Part shown: positions 59,501 through 60,366 of the stretch, piece after piece | How positions within the stretch are numbered: the stretch's first letter is position 1 | Layout of the letters: each line of letters opens with the position of its first letter | NCBI RefSeq assembly: GCF_021353265.1 | Contig: NZ_JAJTWU010000001.1 | Span: 248,001 to 312,000, forward strand | Direction of reading: 5' to 3' | DNA from: Pelomonas cellulosilytica | GTDB taxonomy: Bacteria; Pseudomonadota; Gammaproteobacteria; Burkholderiales; Burkholderiaceae_C | Length of the DNA stretch: 64,000 nucleotides | The notes under the pieces: model-generated | Told to the model about the DNA's origin: nothing | The model's database searches: none | The model's input: only the letters and a program-made list of their open reading frames with translations | Made by a program: the position numbers and the translations under genes

Positions 59501-60366
59501 CGATGAGCGGCCGCACGGCCCTCACGGCCGCGGGCGCCGACTTCAACATCGACAGCCGTGGCGCGCTCAGCATGGCGCCGGGCTCACTGATCGCGACGAA
59601 CGGCGGCGACGTGACGGCCGTGGCCGACGCCGGCATCACCCTCGGCCGCGTCGACGCCGGCCGCGGCGGCGTGCTGCTGCAGGCGCTCACCGGCAACATC
59701 GTCGATGCCGACAACGACGACGCGGTCAACGTGCATGCGGCTTGGCTGTCCATCCGCGGCCATGGCCCCGCGCTGACGCCTGGCAGCTCCACGACGGCGG
59801 CGGCCATCGATGTCGACGTGGAGCGGCTGGACGCCGACGACAGCCGTGGCCTGATGCTGCGCGACACCGGCGCTGACGGGCGCACCCGCTTCAACCTGCT
59901 CGACAACGGCGTGCTGTACCAGCAGGTCGTCGCTGACGGCAGCCCGCTGCGCGGCTCCACCGCGCCCATCGCGCCCGGCGCCAGCGGCAGCGCCGCCGAC
60001 GTGACGGCTCACATGGCCGCCTGGCTGCAGGCGCTGCGGCCGCTGTCCGAGCTGCGTCAGGGTTCGCTGTTCGACAGCCCGGCGCGCCATGCGCTGTCGG
60101 CGTTGACGTCCGACGTCGCCGATCTGCCGCACGACAGCGCCGCCAGCGTCTACCTCGCCGCGCTGGCCGGTCCCGAGGATGGCGTGGCCGCACTGCCGAC
60201 GGATGGCGCCGTGCTGGAGCTGCTGTCCGATGCGTCCTTCGGCCTCGCGCAGCGCCTGGAGCGTGCCTGGCTGCTCGGCAGCGGCTCGCAGCAGCCGGCG
60301 GCCAGCGGCCTGCAGCGCTCGGCCGATACTGCATTCGATGTCTGGGAGGAGAGCCTGGCGCTCTGA
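23554..60366 (+). CDS. Giant LEPR-XLL repeat protein, 12,270 residues (RTX/FHA-like surface protein)
   Basis: One uninterrupted frame of 12,270 codons, about 1.2 MDa. The N-terminus has no Sec signal but carries LEPRVLLSADP (residues 20-30), the LEPR-XLL motif. Order of parts: autotransporter-like stretch (about 160-260); ten ~156-residue tandem repeats (about 710-2345) grading into longer divergent ones (to about 3850) with calcium-loop motifs; internal RTX block (4497-4633); eight ~65-residue repeats (5206-5761); an aromatic-rich insert (7086-7660); ~90-residue beta-domains (8791-9400); and FHA-like beta-helix repeats to about 12,110. The end is FDVWEESLAL. I noticed no cysteine. The start is GTG 23554 (in-frame stop at 23509); ATG 23584 is the alternative. 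Composition and repeats indicate an exported adhesin, matrix or S-layer-type protein, probably sent out by the divergent TolC/HlyD operon. Confidence 0.95.
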   Translation: MSSLARLARAMRDAYRLEALEPRVLLSADPVLGAAHAVVMQPADPHLHALDGAYDPSDALAHHPGQVPHASLPDGWQHWSPTTAQPPSSNDSHAFAVDARAFDATHAKAASGFMASTLQVSLDQAANDTGTLNLSASGPTMKALAVTTPASTSITSTTQPSLSPGGTLEVEIDSSGAVDFIEVTGQASLGGTLKVTLLPGASPTDGQTFTFLKYGSVDGAFAAGQGLVSVENGLYFELQDDTAAHELKLVAHRLDAPSSFAVNLLYAAAGPSAASFADRAGEWFNAGYFTTTLPISFTGSLDLGQGVKLSGTLAASYTHNLQLVDGTGTHTYDAWQIGIDNGSGYIGLDAADVSKPGVTFSQVDAALLILDGQGADSAGWLLAKGAADGISLQGVNGLTLTASNLALDFSLGLGQLNGQANHAGINLSAQAQSLAVDGSHTFTFNGDGQLGDFASMSGSAQFAYGPVTLNGSVGLAVSAGSLAAVGSDITARLDIGSFSAGVDHAGFGALMTSGGGLVLEASGGFHLTGGGFANVGADSALLQLNLSGTDQTGRVLTAGGLSHTFGAMPTSSTPTVELKGLSANVGDTFSLGGNYTFGRDSNTGAMDILASNASIQLVAGSFKAGVSAATVAIAMKLDGSGIDVVEASGSPFLQLGSDVSATAASVGLRLNASGADASGHTLAVGNSSHTFGAGLVAGLQEVSLADASLTIGDFFHAGGNLAFERSAGTVLLAADNTTTPGIDEATAGVLVDRFLLGAHGLSVDAGIPGGPGLALAGVDFALALMSARSDPSRHWTSLQASGNSVSFSGLSDVSLSGSGLFVNINQASNASDAVVDYGTTRTVLAVPTGAGSVTLTMAGSRGRLLEAGGTLTFDLYDFVRLTGSLTVTRSDQDVTLAGGEQVQTRMLTVGATGVSGFAGMNAGQPEATGLELSGVEVALALYADRNDATRSWTSLQANATSVNFVGIPDVTLSGSNLAVSLNQAGRLNDKVVDYVATSLTVPTGSSGGITLDMAGSAGELLKASGTLTLGLFDFFRATGSLAIERRNAELLLADGHTVSTQLLAIGGNDISGFAGNAGSSPDRVGLELNHLSFALALQRSGSRNWTTLGATAGSVDFVGITGLELGGSNLAVVINQADVLADPVADYATNELDVATSASTSRKLDIAGSEGRLLRASGSLSLDAFGFVQLNGGFTIESKDSTLVLADGNNVTTRLLTVAGAGIGGFAGNNGNSPDRVGLTLTGAEFGLALQTSQGDPSRSWTTLQASVDSVALVGINGLTLAGNQLALRVNQTKRPGDVVANYAAQNLVIATAPGNTLTLDMSGSEGRALRASGTLALDAFGFVQLAGSFEVESKDATLKLADNSIVNTRLLTIGGTGISGFAGNNGGTPDKLGFDLTGADFALALQSSLDATARSWTTLQATVASVGLVGVSGLTLSGTNLSLELNQARQPTDPVANYAAQNLLVANGTTSPRTLNLSGADGPLLRARGHLALDAFGFVQLDGGFTVESKDSTVRLADGSSVQTRLLTVGGSGISGFAGNNGNSPDRVGLTLTNAEFALALQSGRVDKAHSWTSLQANVGSVALVGISGLSLSGSNLALKLNQAKIATDLVASYAEQNLVVATAPGDSLTLDFSGSDGRVLKASGVLGLDAFGFVQLGGSFVIESKDSTLVLADADHTIVQTRLLTVGGTGISGFAGNPGSVGFDLTGAEFALALQSSTAAQARSWTTLQASVGSVGLVGIDGLTLRGNQLGIQVNRAKQPGDVVADYAAQTLAVATGTGADDSLTLDIAGSEGTLLKAKGNLQLDAFGFLQATGDFAIERKDSSVVLAGGGPAIDTRLLTVGGSGIDGFVGAAGGVGLSLKNLTFALALQTSVDDATRSWTTLQATAGRVGLVGLDGFTLRGDSLALRINQAKQLNDPVVDYAARKLDVTTGTGTGTGNTLTLDLDGSEGKVLKASGTLTLDAFGFVQVHGDFAVEQRDQAVTLSAATNAQGVETAAASTVNARLLTLGANDVRVFAGINGGTDDQVGLELTGASFGLALITEQGGAARKWSTLEATAAQVGLVGMPEGLTVQANDIKVQINRASQVVQAGAKPAVVDYAGGATAMTVATGPASGITFDMPGADGPMLQASGTLTLDAFGFVQVHGGFAVEKRSTTLTLAATRTQPAQSIAVDVLSFGLDDVTIFAGVNGGTGDAAGLEISHVDLALALVSAQAEPGRKWTALQANASAAGFVGLSDLLPTVRNLTVELNQASRPNDRVIDFAAEPLTVLVGPGQTVDITLDGGAGELVRVEGDITLQLFDFAYLSGRIGFEKYSPTAPITLATAAGLTQQVTTTSMLAITGQGVSVFVGYADGGFDTSKTPDQQASRLYGFGVSSADFGLLIAKAGGQSYTAAKANLAHVALYGFDPADFELSASDLQLQINRADANGRSIDFVRSFGAGGLALGSTGVIALDFRGGDRIGVYAREAVLKVSDFLYFRGAIGFQKADYGNTLRAGNSALPVLGAKGFSIAGSDIDAFVGYADGGIDETKSFADQAGSLYGFGIQGLSFGFLSVRDQGGKTYRALRADASNVSIYGIDPQDFTLSATDVHIEYNSASPGLGGAITPLNFAGNRALDLPTGADPVTLNFSGERLMLSAAQATLAISDFVLIQGSFAFQKASFTGLRNTLGLPLTNARGFTVGASNVDVFVGYADGGLDRTKRFQDQTSQLYGIGVQGVDLGLFMASAGGVKYTALKAHADDIGVYGIDPKDFELSAKGVDIELNTASGAARPIDFKAGGSAGFSVPTGGEAVMLDMTGNVIGASLTDARLTISEFVHIDGNFAFRKGDDVALTVKAPLGASIADVKMRAIEIGASDVHAFVGVGGDASNPNAIGFTVDDFDFALGLYRALPDILNPAANIVAGTKFTALKASAQRISFVGFDQFIEFSLNDAIVDVNTSSNPLYVADFAANGGHAIATGGSPITLDAGNRVVSATVGQAKASVAGIVSLSGGFTFQKLSVDDVNFNAVGLNVSIPADVLVVAGKNVNAFAGINGPYRRDTNGDGVIDGNDTPNGDAIGFAIDQLDFALAMLTPSLGAGVSLPGKFYAFTAHAGLAGLVGTDPYLTLQATDVNLGFNGAFLGKYPVPSAYVDFSKLPGGGLSIPIGSDPQAFKIGFDSNSLRIGMTATLGVFDLFSVTTSFDFDFELPSTGLLIPTISLKKLTSFLPDKLPGFDFLDGALGFLKNLELSIGWDPSLGLTLFGSVELPNLNINIANFVHIHGDFKLNLGETFTADMYTGLPAELSLIENLLPSGMTQQILNGLKAIGGLSSDYSRLSNVTFKGLSFGASDVDVFIGVGNPDFSRPLSSQDGLIGFGLQDVDLGLGVFKADLPAFFNAQNFLSLQLHAQEIGTYGFGNVLTIRATDVTIEVQNGGKLFGGVMRSTADYSSIHTVDAGGVSRTGYEIKTGGTPVRLTLKGNDLIGIDIGLAEIAVADFLFLRGSLAFRQGDVYTVAIDAGGLKPLLQSAGVLGADGSFPLQVSAMTLGGSHLTGFAGVGGPYRYGDDANNDGLPDKINDNAVGVALDDVDFGLAMMTPAIGKFIPGLEQYTPRFITAKAAVGYAGLVGIDRNLLDVRAEDVEVNINTFYVPSIPAPVQAAIQLFGPPAINYQLSPSFRDYTEDKNGNGRLDAGEDSNRDGKLNAHGFALPAGGGNTVFVDFTSDLVQAKVGYASINLAGFVQISASMAFTKRGSETVTLDTGEETTVTTLAIGINDGFGFIGVGGYWRDTDGDGRITAADSPDTSAVGFAINDLDVGLIVAKELVITTQGASVGVYLAAQAKVTSIGLVGVPDVTFHAQDLHLELNTGVRIQIGTSDFTKDTSGAVTLGGGVSLTGAFTVIDFSRSTWTDSQQVVHPGYGIETGNPDHPIVLLYNEQFLRLSGQAEMDVFGLVNMKGVFDVRASASQGISVFVDVQARVGPSSAPLFTTHATGLLVIRDGIAMRLQLSSGLDLGPVAKIHAELELTMNSFGHEIVYEVPDEFLDKVDFPVYTIPATPPGKPNWTGPYMALTGRGSLDLLDGLLDLRGDFSVIISTSGVELAVTATLDLPVLQPLQVTGTLGIVAGGIYGSLEVGGSGTDSKIIDGGGVFDVTGRFLLQINTTSQTQQVRGRDANGNVFDAQGQPVIVNVAPNLLRLSGSAGIHVGPITLSGAMDLLIDSHGLQASGNVTLDLGDFGEMAFALDAAFGTDASNSPFFALRVDTHMSFGVSVLNINAAATLQINTSGSAYTTLSGHTIAGNTMFDLTLSGSMKLLAFDIDFGGRISIVDSIFKLEYSGHLNFFNALQVNVGGFVSSDGQWEVHGNAEIDIHLGPLHFNAGMSVALSSRPRFFAEAHGSLDFEIDLGIFGSIDFTIAGFDAQIDITPAAAYVAARVRVMGISVGGSYKWSFGAPPDISHLAADGTLYLHAGDASGRYGGGTLYDDITNEAFNVEQSGGNIVVRSLGETETYAAGSVKRIVFNGGKGNDTLYVGSGVAALLDVDGGIGNDAFVILGGAAGSVVRGGAGKDEFAGGSESGVIFQGGDGDDKFVGGDGAEIIDMGAGNNRVWGNGGNDVIYVGSGENKVDGGEGDDVVYIGTGGGKLTLDGGAGRDRLLVAPFTSNAPLQLKDHELLIAASAGSRDIVFNDSVERIELSDQNATSTVLSNPDGASWGRSGLILDTAGVLDVTGARIVAPEGLFSLSAAGISGVLNTELAEIAVVNRGTAGGASADIVIHEADDLRIVTDGRANGGVAALTGAVTIDVSGREALLTHVSGQISAGNGHGITLIADDIDLAAGNNTVRAAGALVIRTHDVHQNYAIGGAAQTRFGWDQSVDRGRSGEMELGMRDLSALADGFASINIGHREPGVLMRLGDAKDASIGDFTFSARFDDIVTLQADRINVQGDVQASQALTLNTRLLEVQRQNINAPLGSPDSGLTAPTLTLTVDEQAVVSGWLRAETRLDLLVLGTSGVNAMSAYGDGANSITTDKGSEISVARADGRLTLQGSKSIYNAGLVVVRGERGVLTMTAGTGLVVTEGGTIQGSLANDQLVLNAVDKVHLLSGSAVLAGATFTGTTPQLSGAGATLAVHTPGELLIGGSFTSASSAVLDVGEMHSSFAEYFDALPGKTLASTADAATVDAILAGLRAGNLPAALVSLMSQLPLTGSTGVVPVGAFSAFADLTIEAQAAIAGSLGYAMYAHGAFWNAATNALHEALDGGYAVAYDANAVAWGAAGAPVAGTPFDQLSAAQKAAVATSLGYATYTGQVFFKADAPAGQQLRTGFLQGVTADYDNGQIDWTGAGVPVPAGDPAFSQLSAAQRLVVANQIGYRFDYGAIPASDWTNVTIDYASVPISKWIESYSGNLATEITAAQWGAAGKPDSGTPYSLLTSAQQAVVDSIIHFAPDAGTTYASLTPDQRVVVDSLVQPNEETAFKDLSASQQAVVLAYIERTEAASHKQVSFFNYDAAPGRKLLSSFAEGPVTDYRNDNIYWGSAGAPAANARFEDLSAAQRSVVAHALGYTESDGGFFKADAAQGLQLVHGFSEGGADFDVSTIDWGGVAKPSASATFEDLTPQQAQKVLDALGYAKVDREVFVHLEAGASPRVTDGFSAGADYTDAAINWGSVPAPLANTPFDQLTVAQQDRVLGSLGYIRWDGPVYFSANAAADAHYRISFMAGADYNVNTIQWSAVDVPAAGSSFDSLTIDQQARVLAQTGYVHYLDNQPVFYKADAADGLKLRTSFTLGVDYAEPAADSSSATRWLVQDNQGHQYVAYAYDGDGDGHVDEIRVLEPHPLFGQRGAGFLLTGTVTTLQDNADFVVRTHDDIIVQGNINLLGAGSDLALESDRWVYWQGQAEIHGNISLTGHGAPEAGKPGAGTSVYVHASSTLAAQQAGASITVNGAQDVELHGALVAGGTIGADGVSFLGPDSSISVTAGQNILLDTGLVASRSVVLATTGAPGADDSGWGVQITSRGGLTAYGWTSSHTGGLVDVHSAGGVSIAGNLVSGGILSSGNGSSFVNWSDEHSRVTVVAGGQLSLGAMVQGASGQMVEVGATVRASASVLLTGGVSADNVGLRLPGAARVVVHEAEGRIDLNATGNMQLDGLLVAGGEVVDRLDPDGFTLGAVITNYGGNSAITASATGQIRLTRELAAGRTIDIRGGTPVGAVAQGDVFGDYGMLVGGNATVHTWQDDSTISLSAGGKLGVLAPAWKQQLVAADFAEYANGRLTQDASIQVMVDTGSYTVSGIVTVRAADTQDNTGLGDLVADLQAALASAALVVTVSPTGTPPLNSTAGITADQLRVRLQDGHLMLTSNRAFSVATADHADKLGFTQAAASLRAYVIDAAGTGSVVKLGRANSPGGDILISGAVRGHSGIELYASTSASGSANVTFTDSALIETLQGSMRFAPTGSATLAGEFIARGTGADIVINARDTLDLRGRFTAQRDILINAGTTERAGELSLHTFDTSVLTTLDVGSRIIISGLNDVRIDSTIGVGSPGLQLLQVGSTAGTLTLSSNGGRLASGALIALSGKDVDLAGVITSSGATPASYDDEVSVTASRDVLLHGSVTLAGSMRTTSVRDTWVYGTVISAQAAGQRLVMQAEGAINLGTVGAVAGGVILEGNALLGLLAGTSLTVAADAQLYTTADNSLLSLQAQTLNLAGTLRAGGDYVGPNGSNPDWIYSGKSATLQLSALRGITVGTLSSGAGGELTATGSIAVQSGSSTSGMGFEMSNASLVRVDATGAGRWIGVDKPMDGLVRLVSDGDIRLRGHVLAADTGADIGIVSRSQVWVSGDVQAQDRLEIVGGTDDTRIAIRVDQLVLDASNNYVSGGQLETGNNGSIILTAIDSVLVDGVVGTKTLGQGISTLVDIASVQGDVTIRRDINVRNEVVITGGNLSAQSGSRVHATAAGSTVRMEARNSITVSPGPTPATQFSDAAIVQAGALVHFVAPAVTIDGLVQATDAAGRVLVSAGRTASFGGTVSTPGDIEVHAGVDLTWSIGRLEGTVQKTDLLGGAISVHNQGALHADGRIVLMAGGDITLDADALLDTNRDITRQQVQLVAETVTKITGYTKVAAGTVTVPEITYQPTVITEQVGTESVPVGSSYVTMDVDLEQVGYYNATTRQFRETLIEGIDYYNQLPYAGYNGSIPVVNWADASDEQHPGASIAQGDQPSGDYTNPSTYKEFLQLTDAQRRAVLNTLGYKPIYQFSYSHDVLHEVKDGVPHNYTPTDGTNHWSGPTWRNNAEKVYFIDVAGWRDKYVVMPEGAQEDILSVVTNAPTEFLSGDSSANGVNNGTWTVGTPVRDDANDPLKVTGYTGQSTTSGELIGTYKARANVLYAQASSAFTDGGPSANIDLDHRGASWAVSYQNGGQRLFDIVNTAVPGALSSTTYSQARLPDWAWGSPVISDHTDTVSSGRATTAIQSSQLYFNELTGATFTNASSSNAGTVMVGGSLADPFHFTMYQHVGWNGDTYSFNQGRGGNTNGDIRNQGPHDIASSVAIGGDVFQLVLYRDVGPSGPASYYTVGSPGSYVNGSASADLLAHMSNFVGSNVGNDAVSAYQVWGKHYEQYTNYTYTWTGAAQNIYAPREKLHYSLTTQSQDILDQRPVYQTTTSLVPVQVDHQVTVWKDVPIVTTEVVMRSVVTTSTISAGLGTSAASISGGNLTIDAGNTVRLSGHVSALGHLSIAAGNEVALHGVSHTDASGTRPLAVELEGNQVAVNAGVTLRLDDSAVVIGTQAGGQSAAAVALRSEGDLLFAGSVGGAVGATMGLVSLTAQGDISLSGGITAGSINLQAGAAASDGSGGLSGSITTDSDTRLYALSGDISVHAGALGGSVMLRESLMDASGSVDLLAAGGQVLQAVTGSGANTVISGEIHAQSLNVTAEAGIVLAMRVGHLGLVKLTGEGNIDIVNKGDLLLDAAEAADGFVQVRVYGSLTATSVLAKGDSDRNDITLRTFQTGYSSADLRVGTITAGRDSSTTSLDRGDVVLNAQGQVLAIDANSLVTAETLTVVAGSRLDTTASPGAVTLNTSVFSLGLTTQTAANVLIDQKTARRITVHDTTVADGSFKLRAAGGADLAGLRITSNNETNGADAEITVVAAGDVFVRDVSAGIYIPVGGLLPVVRDAQNNLVTQFTSAGDVSITSTGGSITENFVDDAPDIVADVLTLRAHAGIVGIEIAANQLDAVTDDGDIVLSEVDGIGQLSLGLQVLRAQSALHAASSSARSTVSVQAEHDLRVDAGADVTLAQLPLVRADNLRLVSTAGSVFVTAPAVGANHDSLAYSAGVTFIAKQSVQLYRFFNAEEHMEYRAGDYFLFGTPGNATRRLPTVLSADTLILESGGTLSLMGATLSANRHLELISGQDVRLGDLVSGNTTTHTQILQKTSYYGGAAAAGSTIEQLIITARGDTDIDRSIDINHDNDRDDVFVEAGVDADHDGFADGVLDAGRPVAILGVDYDGDGVLSTTVHIEEHAAPVASGHINLQIAALPAAKFELRAKRDINVQLTSDLVLSGFVGGVDNFDATGDVHIQTSGTLTLRGGIIRASNDLTLVADTLSTDQASVAIAENTLSVTAAHGIQLNTLTGRSTGAHPQPGHLTVISTQSGDIAVKEAGADVVIEEISARDGAISLEGGGNLSVRRIVNYADHDDITVKAAGDLSIDYIEAGSSVGAQKTTTGAAADIGRVTLDAGGAIQELRTAAGTYDQDAADIYAAELQFLHNGNVTSKRLLTSQDTGDNAHPEQLEVRVIGSILAQGSSTVTAEAQQVAGGAIISYAPVELVAAGVYREQQELISFQGQALGGRIYTVTLNGQPFSRTLVAAGAVATAAEVTALLGQLKTDIETGGQFSVTLGSDASLIVKRTVPNTTFTVSASMQENVTTPFAQETTNDVSIPRVNAGLTQEQRSAITFAPDLVIDSGKVYSIVVNGVSYSAQIDSSPINNTIVAGDFASLLRALAAKIDANPNVDAAERVVDLSGITVTPAGTYTVTIDTHPFTFTAADGDSAFTVAQSLANAITSDSGTSYVAVSEGTTLLLTSGVNGSTPISVGSGMTLDPRTLWLLGEQANQTFTVGALTITDTPDTHTTAPTGSTKQVSTVTFAAAPLANTTYSLTVGTRPAYTFTTDATPTGDELAAGLFAAINGDGSKAATPTHTTGTNVLTLTGLTDGATFTLTASSATQTISNPAGAPIQAAGTDVKQVTDVIFAVNALGVGDKLTVDIGTKTYTGVATTGHTSWDDVLNALRDDINGDTSLAVTASHTDGSMTLTLTADVDNAAFNVSNVHALDAQQRDVAGEQPVHSTVVAVGNMAKQKDTVTFTGTLAVGDAVKVNAGSLYTKIVQAGDTWATVLGRIASDINGDAIVTAHVEADGITLTLEAKTDNATFDAGGSLDRSGTSTTLTPDGDYVLILPSRPNGSYAMVATGNLAVVDLETNAGEHITLGSSGASLVVVSELNVSSTGEITLSAHDSLTVGNTITAGRLTATAGSAGVHAAHDLSLTTAVTLMDVTLLDAGGNITLNQVGSGPLTIDHLTLAGGNLTINAAGAVTINHLIGSVGDITIVAGGNVTLLHFDATDTVATAGRHVTIKTTQPGAAVDVDLSAGWLDLQASGAVSVRERDSLVISRLVSGGAAITVQAGGALTVDSVLAVTGSAALAVSTTAGGIQLNQGVTAATGSVTIAAAGSLKLAAEADVTTAGGNIRLLAGTVSSNPAGVLEMTAETYIDAGSGTLELNAAGKITLGKLRSTSAADLIVHAGGVVDGGEGDTDIIAADARLVITSNGGIGTRANPIEIQVHALDLTNTGGGDIALEEVDGVVIERIHQTAVGDASNGNVKIVNRSGDITTALHAIDLAGGALTLYAAGSLTLGSDVTTLGGAVTLTAETGNVTLAAGIDATPASSTTGGGNVQIRSVQGSVLTDASAAHWRQLGNGDFDPVLERLITRGRFELGMTGGVVNGAVIAAHLTPDEEALFGVHNGDVLRAAGGAFVRTAGGQLTLSALSQVGQKVDGFRVSPLAILIDAGFVAASSSQRDNVSIVSTGAVSLGTANSSNGARGGSTDVASLSGKQVFNSALDANGDAVSVTADDVDISAAMRSAGGQLSFATIDPTRTIVLGDLGGSGSGSMLLDRNDLSQLRDGFGRLVFGSDGASNAINVTDTSGRSLTLKDDVVFYTNGIGGHVTIGTQLLAPSLTIFGSGDTTLLTADATASTGNVTINDSVRIHGDRTITALDGGIVLGGSSQHYLGGDGPGSIDTLTLDARNGNVTIAGRVGAGEEASDALTSLHVLHAQDVTFAQDVIIDGDLVIEATGNVSFNGSVTLRNGGNLIIRGAQHVVMARSVVLTGTIAGHAGDALIEGDEIDLLMPERAFSGSGSVTLRATTLSQAIQIGSPGEADSPGILQLDINELMALEGSFQRITIGQAGSDGHAVASAGAVTIGANLLANRMTFRSSVEIFGSTVTVADLDQASAVLRVGNHGSLTLDAVNQITLSNAIEAETVNLHSALSAIRQVDSSADGLFDEPLRAIHLNVSANAGVSLTSLEVHGLDVTNSGSGSIELAVNAGRATPLLQLADIDGSVDVLRLAQLGSADNGNIALTTAAGAIHVLAGGSGVWTAGAGSISLAAGGAAHSGADLVIDQLVTGVAGSISLSAKDRLATNGAGRIAPSGAAPLTLNAGTDIELGADVLSAGGLVKLTAGGALSMADGVTVSSLGGGSQDARRVTLDAGSDMRLSVVAAGVSIAATSTGGALIDGLTGDAANLRTDSLRLAASTGIGRAEAELRTDVATLAASNTSSGGLFIVEASALALGVGGLSVTGGSGALSLKLLAGDLTADQTVTDSALAGGQITLQTLAGRLLLNSLVTSSIGDIHLAAPVGVWMTAASRVQTQGATASIELTTPGQLVMAATSRLVTAGGSQRIEAQAGVMLGQVSAGAGNVAIVTAGSLLDADAAGGAQTVNVAANGLQMQAGAGIGAAGNAIETSINTLAVRSTLGGVFVAEGNGLEVGAVAAVGSSAALSGATADGNGALIITSANTHEGRLTVSNDITANGSGNVLIAVNTVALNQPSLQLNANVTAGSGSVSVVVQGSVAQAAGSQIATQGGTVDVRAVGGSVTQAAGAQVRSNGGSVRLQSDGDLTVALVDAGNGAVSLISGGKILDADSDRSADVTAGSVRLQAADAIGTADNALDLQAGVVAAQAGAGLNLASSGNLTVGAVGPVSVGSVQADGGVTANALTDAALGGAMATGNLQLRAGMDLVMGDADGINAGGSVALVAGRNLALGDVRTPGAVTLVAGGNITDGDAAVDVTAGSLLLQAGGSAGTAAAPIEIAVGQLAGQAASLQLVQTGTLQVGALSASLSEDGAAAQAVQSVGLTTQGGALGLAVNGGDLTMAGGSTVASRGGAIDLAASGDITVTQIDARGTGSATVALSAGGQIGVAGAAPAVQVFGQGASLAAGSGVAGLHTDIATLQLAAGGNVRVVNAGDFTLTQSTVTADTLLLASGGTLTLDADVSTHGAVSLAAGQDLAVRGHLSSAGSVDVQAQRDIVFASGASADALAALRLSAGRDLQLGSVSSATAVSLLAGGSILGAAGDHIDVTAPALRIVAGGGIGLDNGNATDRLQTQVGTVSARAGSGGIWLLEADAITVDDVAVSVTRLEASGQASTVTDATQSDLITSGNGSIGLRTLAGGIVLNDGSAPANGVAVKADGSGLVSLQAQGPGAVLDVPAQTIEQAGDVVLDSALAVQGDLVIHAGQGVTLTGDIDGKAGGPADTLTMHAHGAVTVLGAIGSTTALGGIAIDGATDVSFASSVHLIGDLTVHASGTVEFHGDLLLDGGSLHIVGATRVVLNGVVIAEGDLVVDGASSLTLGASSVAHGNVVLGVDALTLNGPLTSAGGALTIQPHATGSAISLAESGDGLLLNAATLARLQGFGAVRLETSGEVRVSTDTLASLAATGLDITGSRFSLQGGSAGLQFTDHVALHASGDVSMSGRTALTAAGADFNIDSRGALSMAPGSLIATNGGDVTAVADAGITLGRVDAGRGGVLLQALTGNIVDADNDDAVNVHAAWLSIRGHGPALTPGSSTTAAAIDVDVERLDADDSRGLMLRDTGADGRTRFNLLDNGVLYQQVVADGSPLRGSTAPIAPGASGSAADVTAHMAAWLQALRPLSELRQGSLFDSPARHALSALTSDVADLPHDSAASVYLAALAGPEDGVAALPTDGAVLELLSDASFGLAQRLERAWLLGSGSQQPAASGLQRSADTAFDVWEESLAL
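23611..23643 (+). other. LEPR-XLL motif of the giant protein
   Basis: Residues 20-30, LEPRVLLSADP, preceded by LEA. This short N-terminal signature is shared by very large repeat proteins of proteobacteria and is thought to be a sorting or processing signal. The second large gene carries the variant LEARVLLSADP at the same relative place. Confidence 0.85.
25690..30590 (+). repeat. Ten tandem ~156-residue repeats (block A) in giant gene
   Basis: The marker [SR]xWTxLQA recurs at about 25933, 26404, 26863, 27331, 27799, 28267, 28729 and 29194, spacings of 459-471 bp, and then in two more divergent units. Each unit runs LxASGTLxLDAFGFVQLxG, then ESKD, LADG, TRLLTVGG, GFAGNNG, LALQ, WTTLQA, LVGIxGLTL, NQAK, YAAQNL. 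Copies 3-8 are the most alike, pointing to recent tandem expansion. From 30,590 to about 35,100 related but longer units continue, with the marker degraded to KYTALKA-like forms. Confidence 0.9.
32671..34884 (+). other. Calcium-loop (EF-hand/dockerin-like) motifs inserted in repeats
   Basis: DxNGDGxID-type loops lie at 32671 (DTNGDGVIDGND), 34180 (DDANNDGLPD), 34531 (DKNGNGRLDAGED with a second loop SNRDGKLN) and 34849 (DTDGDGRITAAD). The spacing of acidic residues fits calcium coordination. They occupy equivalent places, after the GFAGxxG element, in successive divergent block-A repeats. Further loops are at 40918 (DGDGDGHVDE) and 48799-48969 (several, including DADHDGFAD and DYDGDGVLS). Confidence 0.7.
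37042..37452 (+). repeat. Internal RTX (GGxGxDxux) calcium-binding block
   Basis: Residues 4497-4633 contain about seven good RTX nonapeptides (GGKGNDTLY, GGIGNDAFV, GGAGKDEFA, GGDGDDKFV, GGNDVIY, GGEGDDVVY, GGAGRDRLL) plus two or three degenerate ones. RTX repeats bind calcium and fold as a parallel beta-roll after secretion. They normally sit near the C-terminus of type I substrates; here they lie a third of the way along, about 7,600 residues from the end. Confidence 0.9.
39169..40836 (+). repeat. Eight ~65-residue tandem repeats (block B) in giant gene
   Basis: Units share xxWGxxGAPxA, then FxDLSAAQRxVVAxxLGYxxxDG, FFKADAAxGLQL, GFxxGxDY. Eight copies follow one another (residues 5206-5761); the third is extended and irregular. 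One related unit reappears alone near 44,990-45,200 (VNWADASDEQ, LTDAQRRAVLNTLGY). The helical LSAAQRxVVA element alternates with aromatic beta elements, quite unlike the surrounding beta-helix sequence. I do not recognise a named domain. Confidence 0.8.
44809..46533 (+). other. Aromatic-rich non-repeat insert in giant protein
   Basis: Residues 7086-7660 break the beta-helix pattern: rich in Tyr, Trp, His, Asn, with long charged and aromatic stretches (VDLEQVGYYNATTRQFRE, HFTMYQHVGWNGDTYSFNQG, WGKHYEQYTNYTYTW). They are flanked by TVITEQVGTESVPVG on one side and SLVPVQVDHQVTVW on the other, which look like a pair of boundary strands. It could be a ligand-binding or lectin-like head carried on the beta-helix. 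No catalytic motif is recognised. Confidence 0.5.
49924..51753 (+). repeat. About six ~90-residue beta-domain repeats (block C)
   Basis: Residues 8791-9400 hold repeated units of the form xYTVTLNGxxFxxTLxxGxxxxxVLxxLxxDIxGDxxVxxxxxDGxTLTLTAxTDNATFxVS, separated by KQVxxVTF linkers in the last three. They resemble small Ig-like or phage-tail/flagellar insertion beta-domains with a DINGD turn. The last three units are the most alike. They sit between two beta-helix stretches like beads. Confidence 0.7.
51754..59880 (+). repeat. FHA-like beta-helix repeat region of giant protein
   Basis: Residues about 9401-12,110 are Gly/Ala/Val/Thr/Asp-rich with short alternating strands typical of filamentous-haemagglutinin beta-helices (GGNxTLxAGxDIxLGxVDAG). 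Longer ~105-residue units recur, e.g. GGKILDADSDRSADVTAGSV, GGNITDGDAAVDVTAGSL and GNIVDADNDDAVNVHAAW, each followed by GIGT and a GGxFxxE element. Similar sequence also fills 37,453-39,168, 40,837-44,808 and 46,534-49,920. No TPS secretion domain is present, so two-partner secretion is unlikely. Confidence 0.75.
54262..55343 (+). repeat. Module shared with second giant protein
   Basis: This stretch (HYLGGDGPGS, DTLTLDARNGNVTI, AQDVTFAQDVIIDGDLVIEA, NGGNLIIRGAQHVV, then IRQVDSSADGLFDEPLRAIH and LRLAQLGSADNGNIALTT) is collinear with 60,951-62,026 of the next gene (HYLGGNDSSS, DVLTLTAAATGNIS, NVTFSQDVAINGNLTINA, GGNLTVLGASRVV, IRQVDLNPGDGVSEPLRGLS, LHLAQTGVTGSNGISLTS). A third, shorter relative lies at about 58,822-59,130 (DTLTMHAHGAVTV, DVSFASSVHLIGDLTVHASG). 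Confidence 0.8.

Noticed and set aside
51754-59880. Two-partner secretion (FhaC/TpsB) explanation for the FHA-like repeats
   Set aside because: There is no N-terminal TPS domain with a signal peptide and no FhaC-type POTRA/barrel gene in the window; TolC/HlyD genes are present instead.
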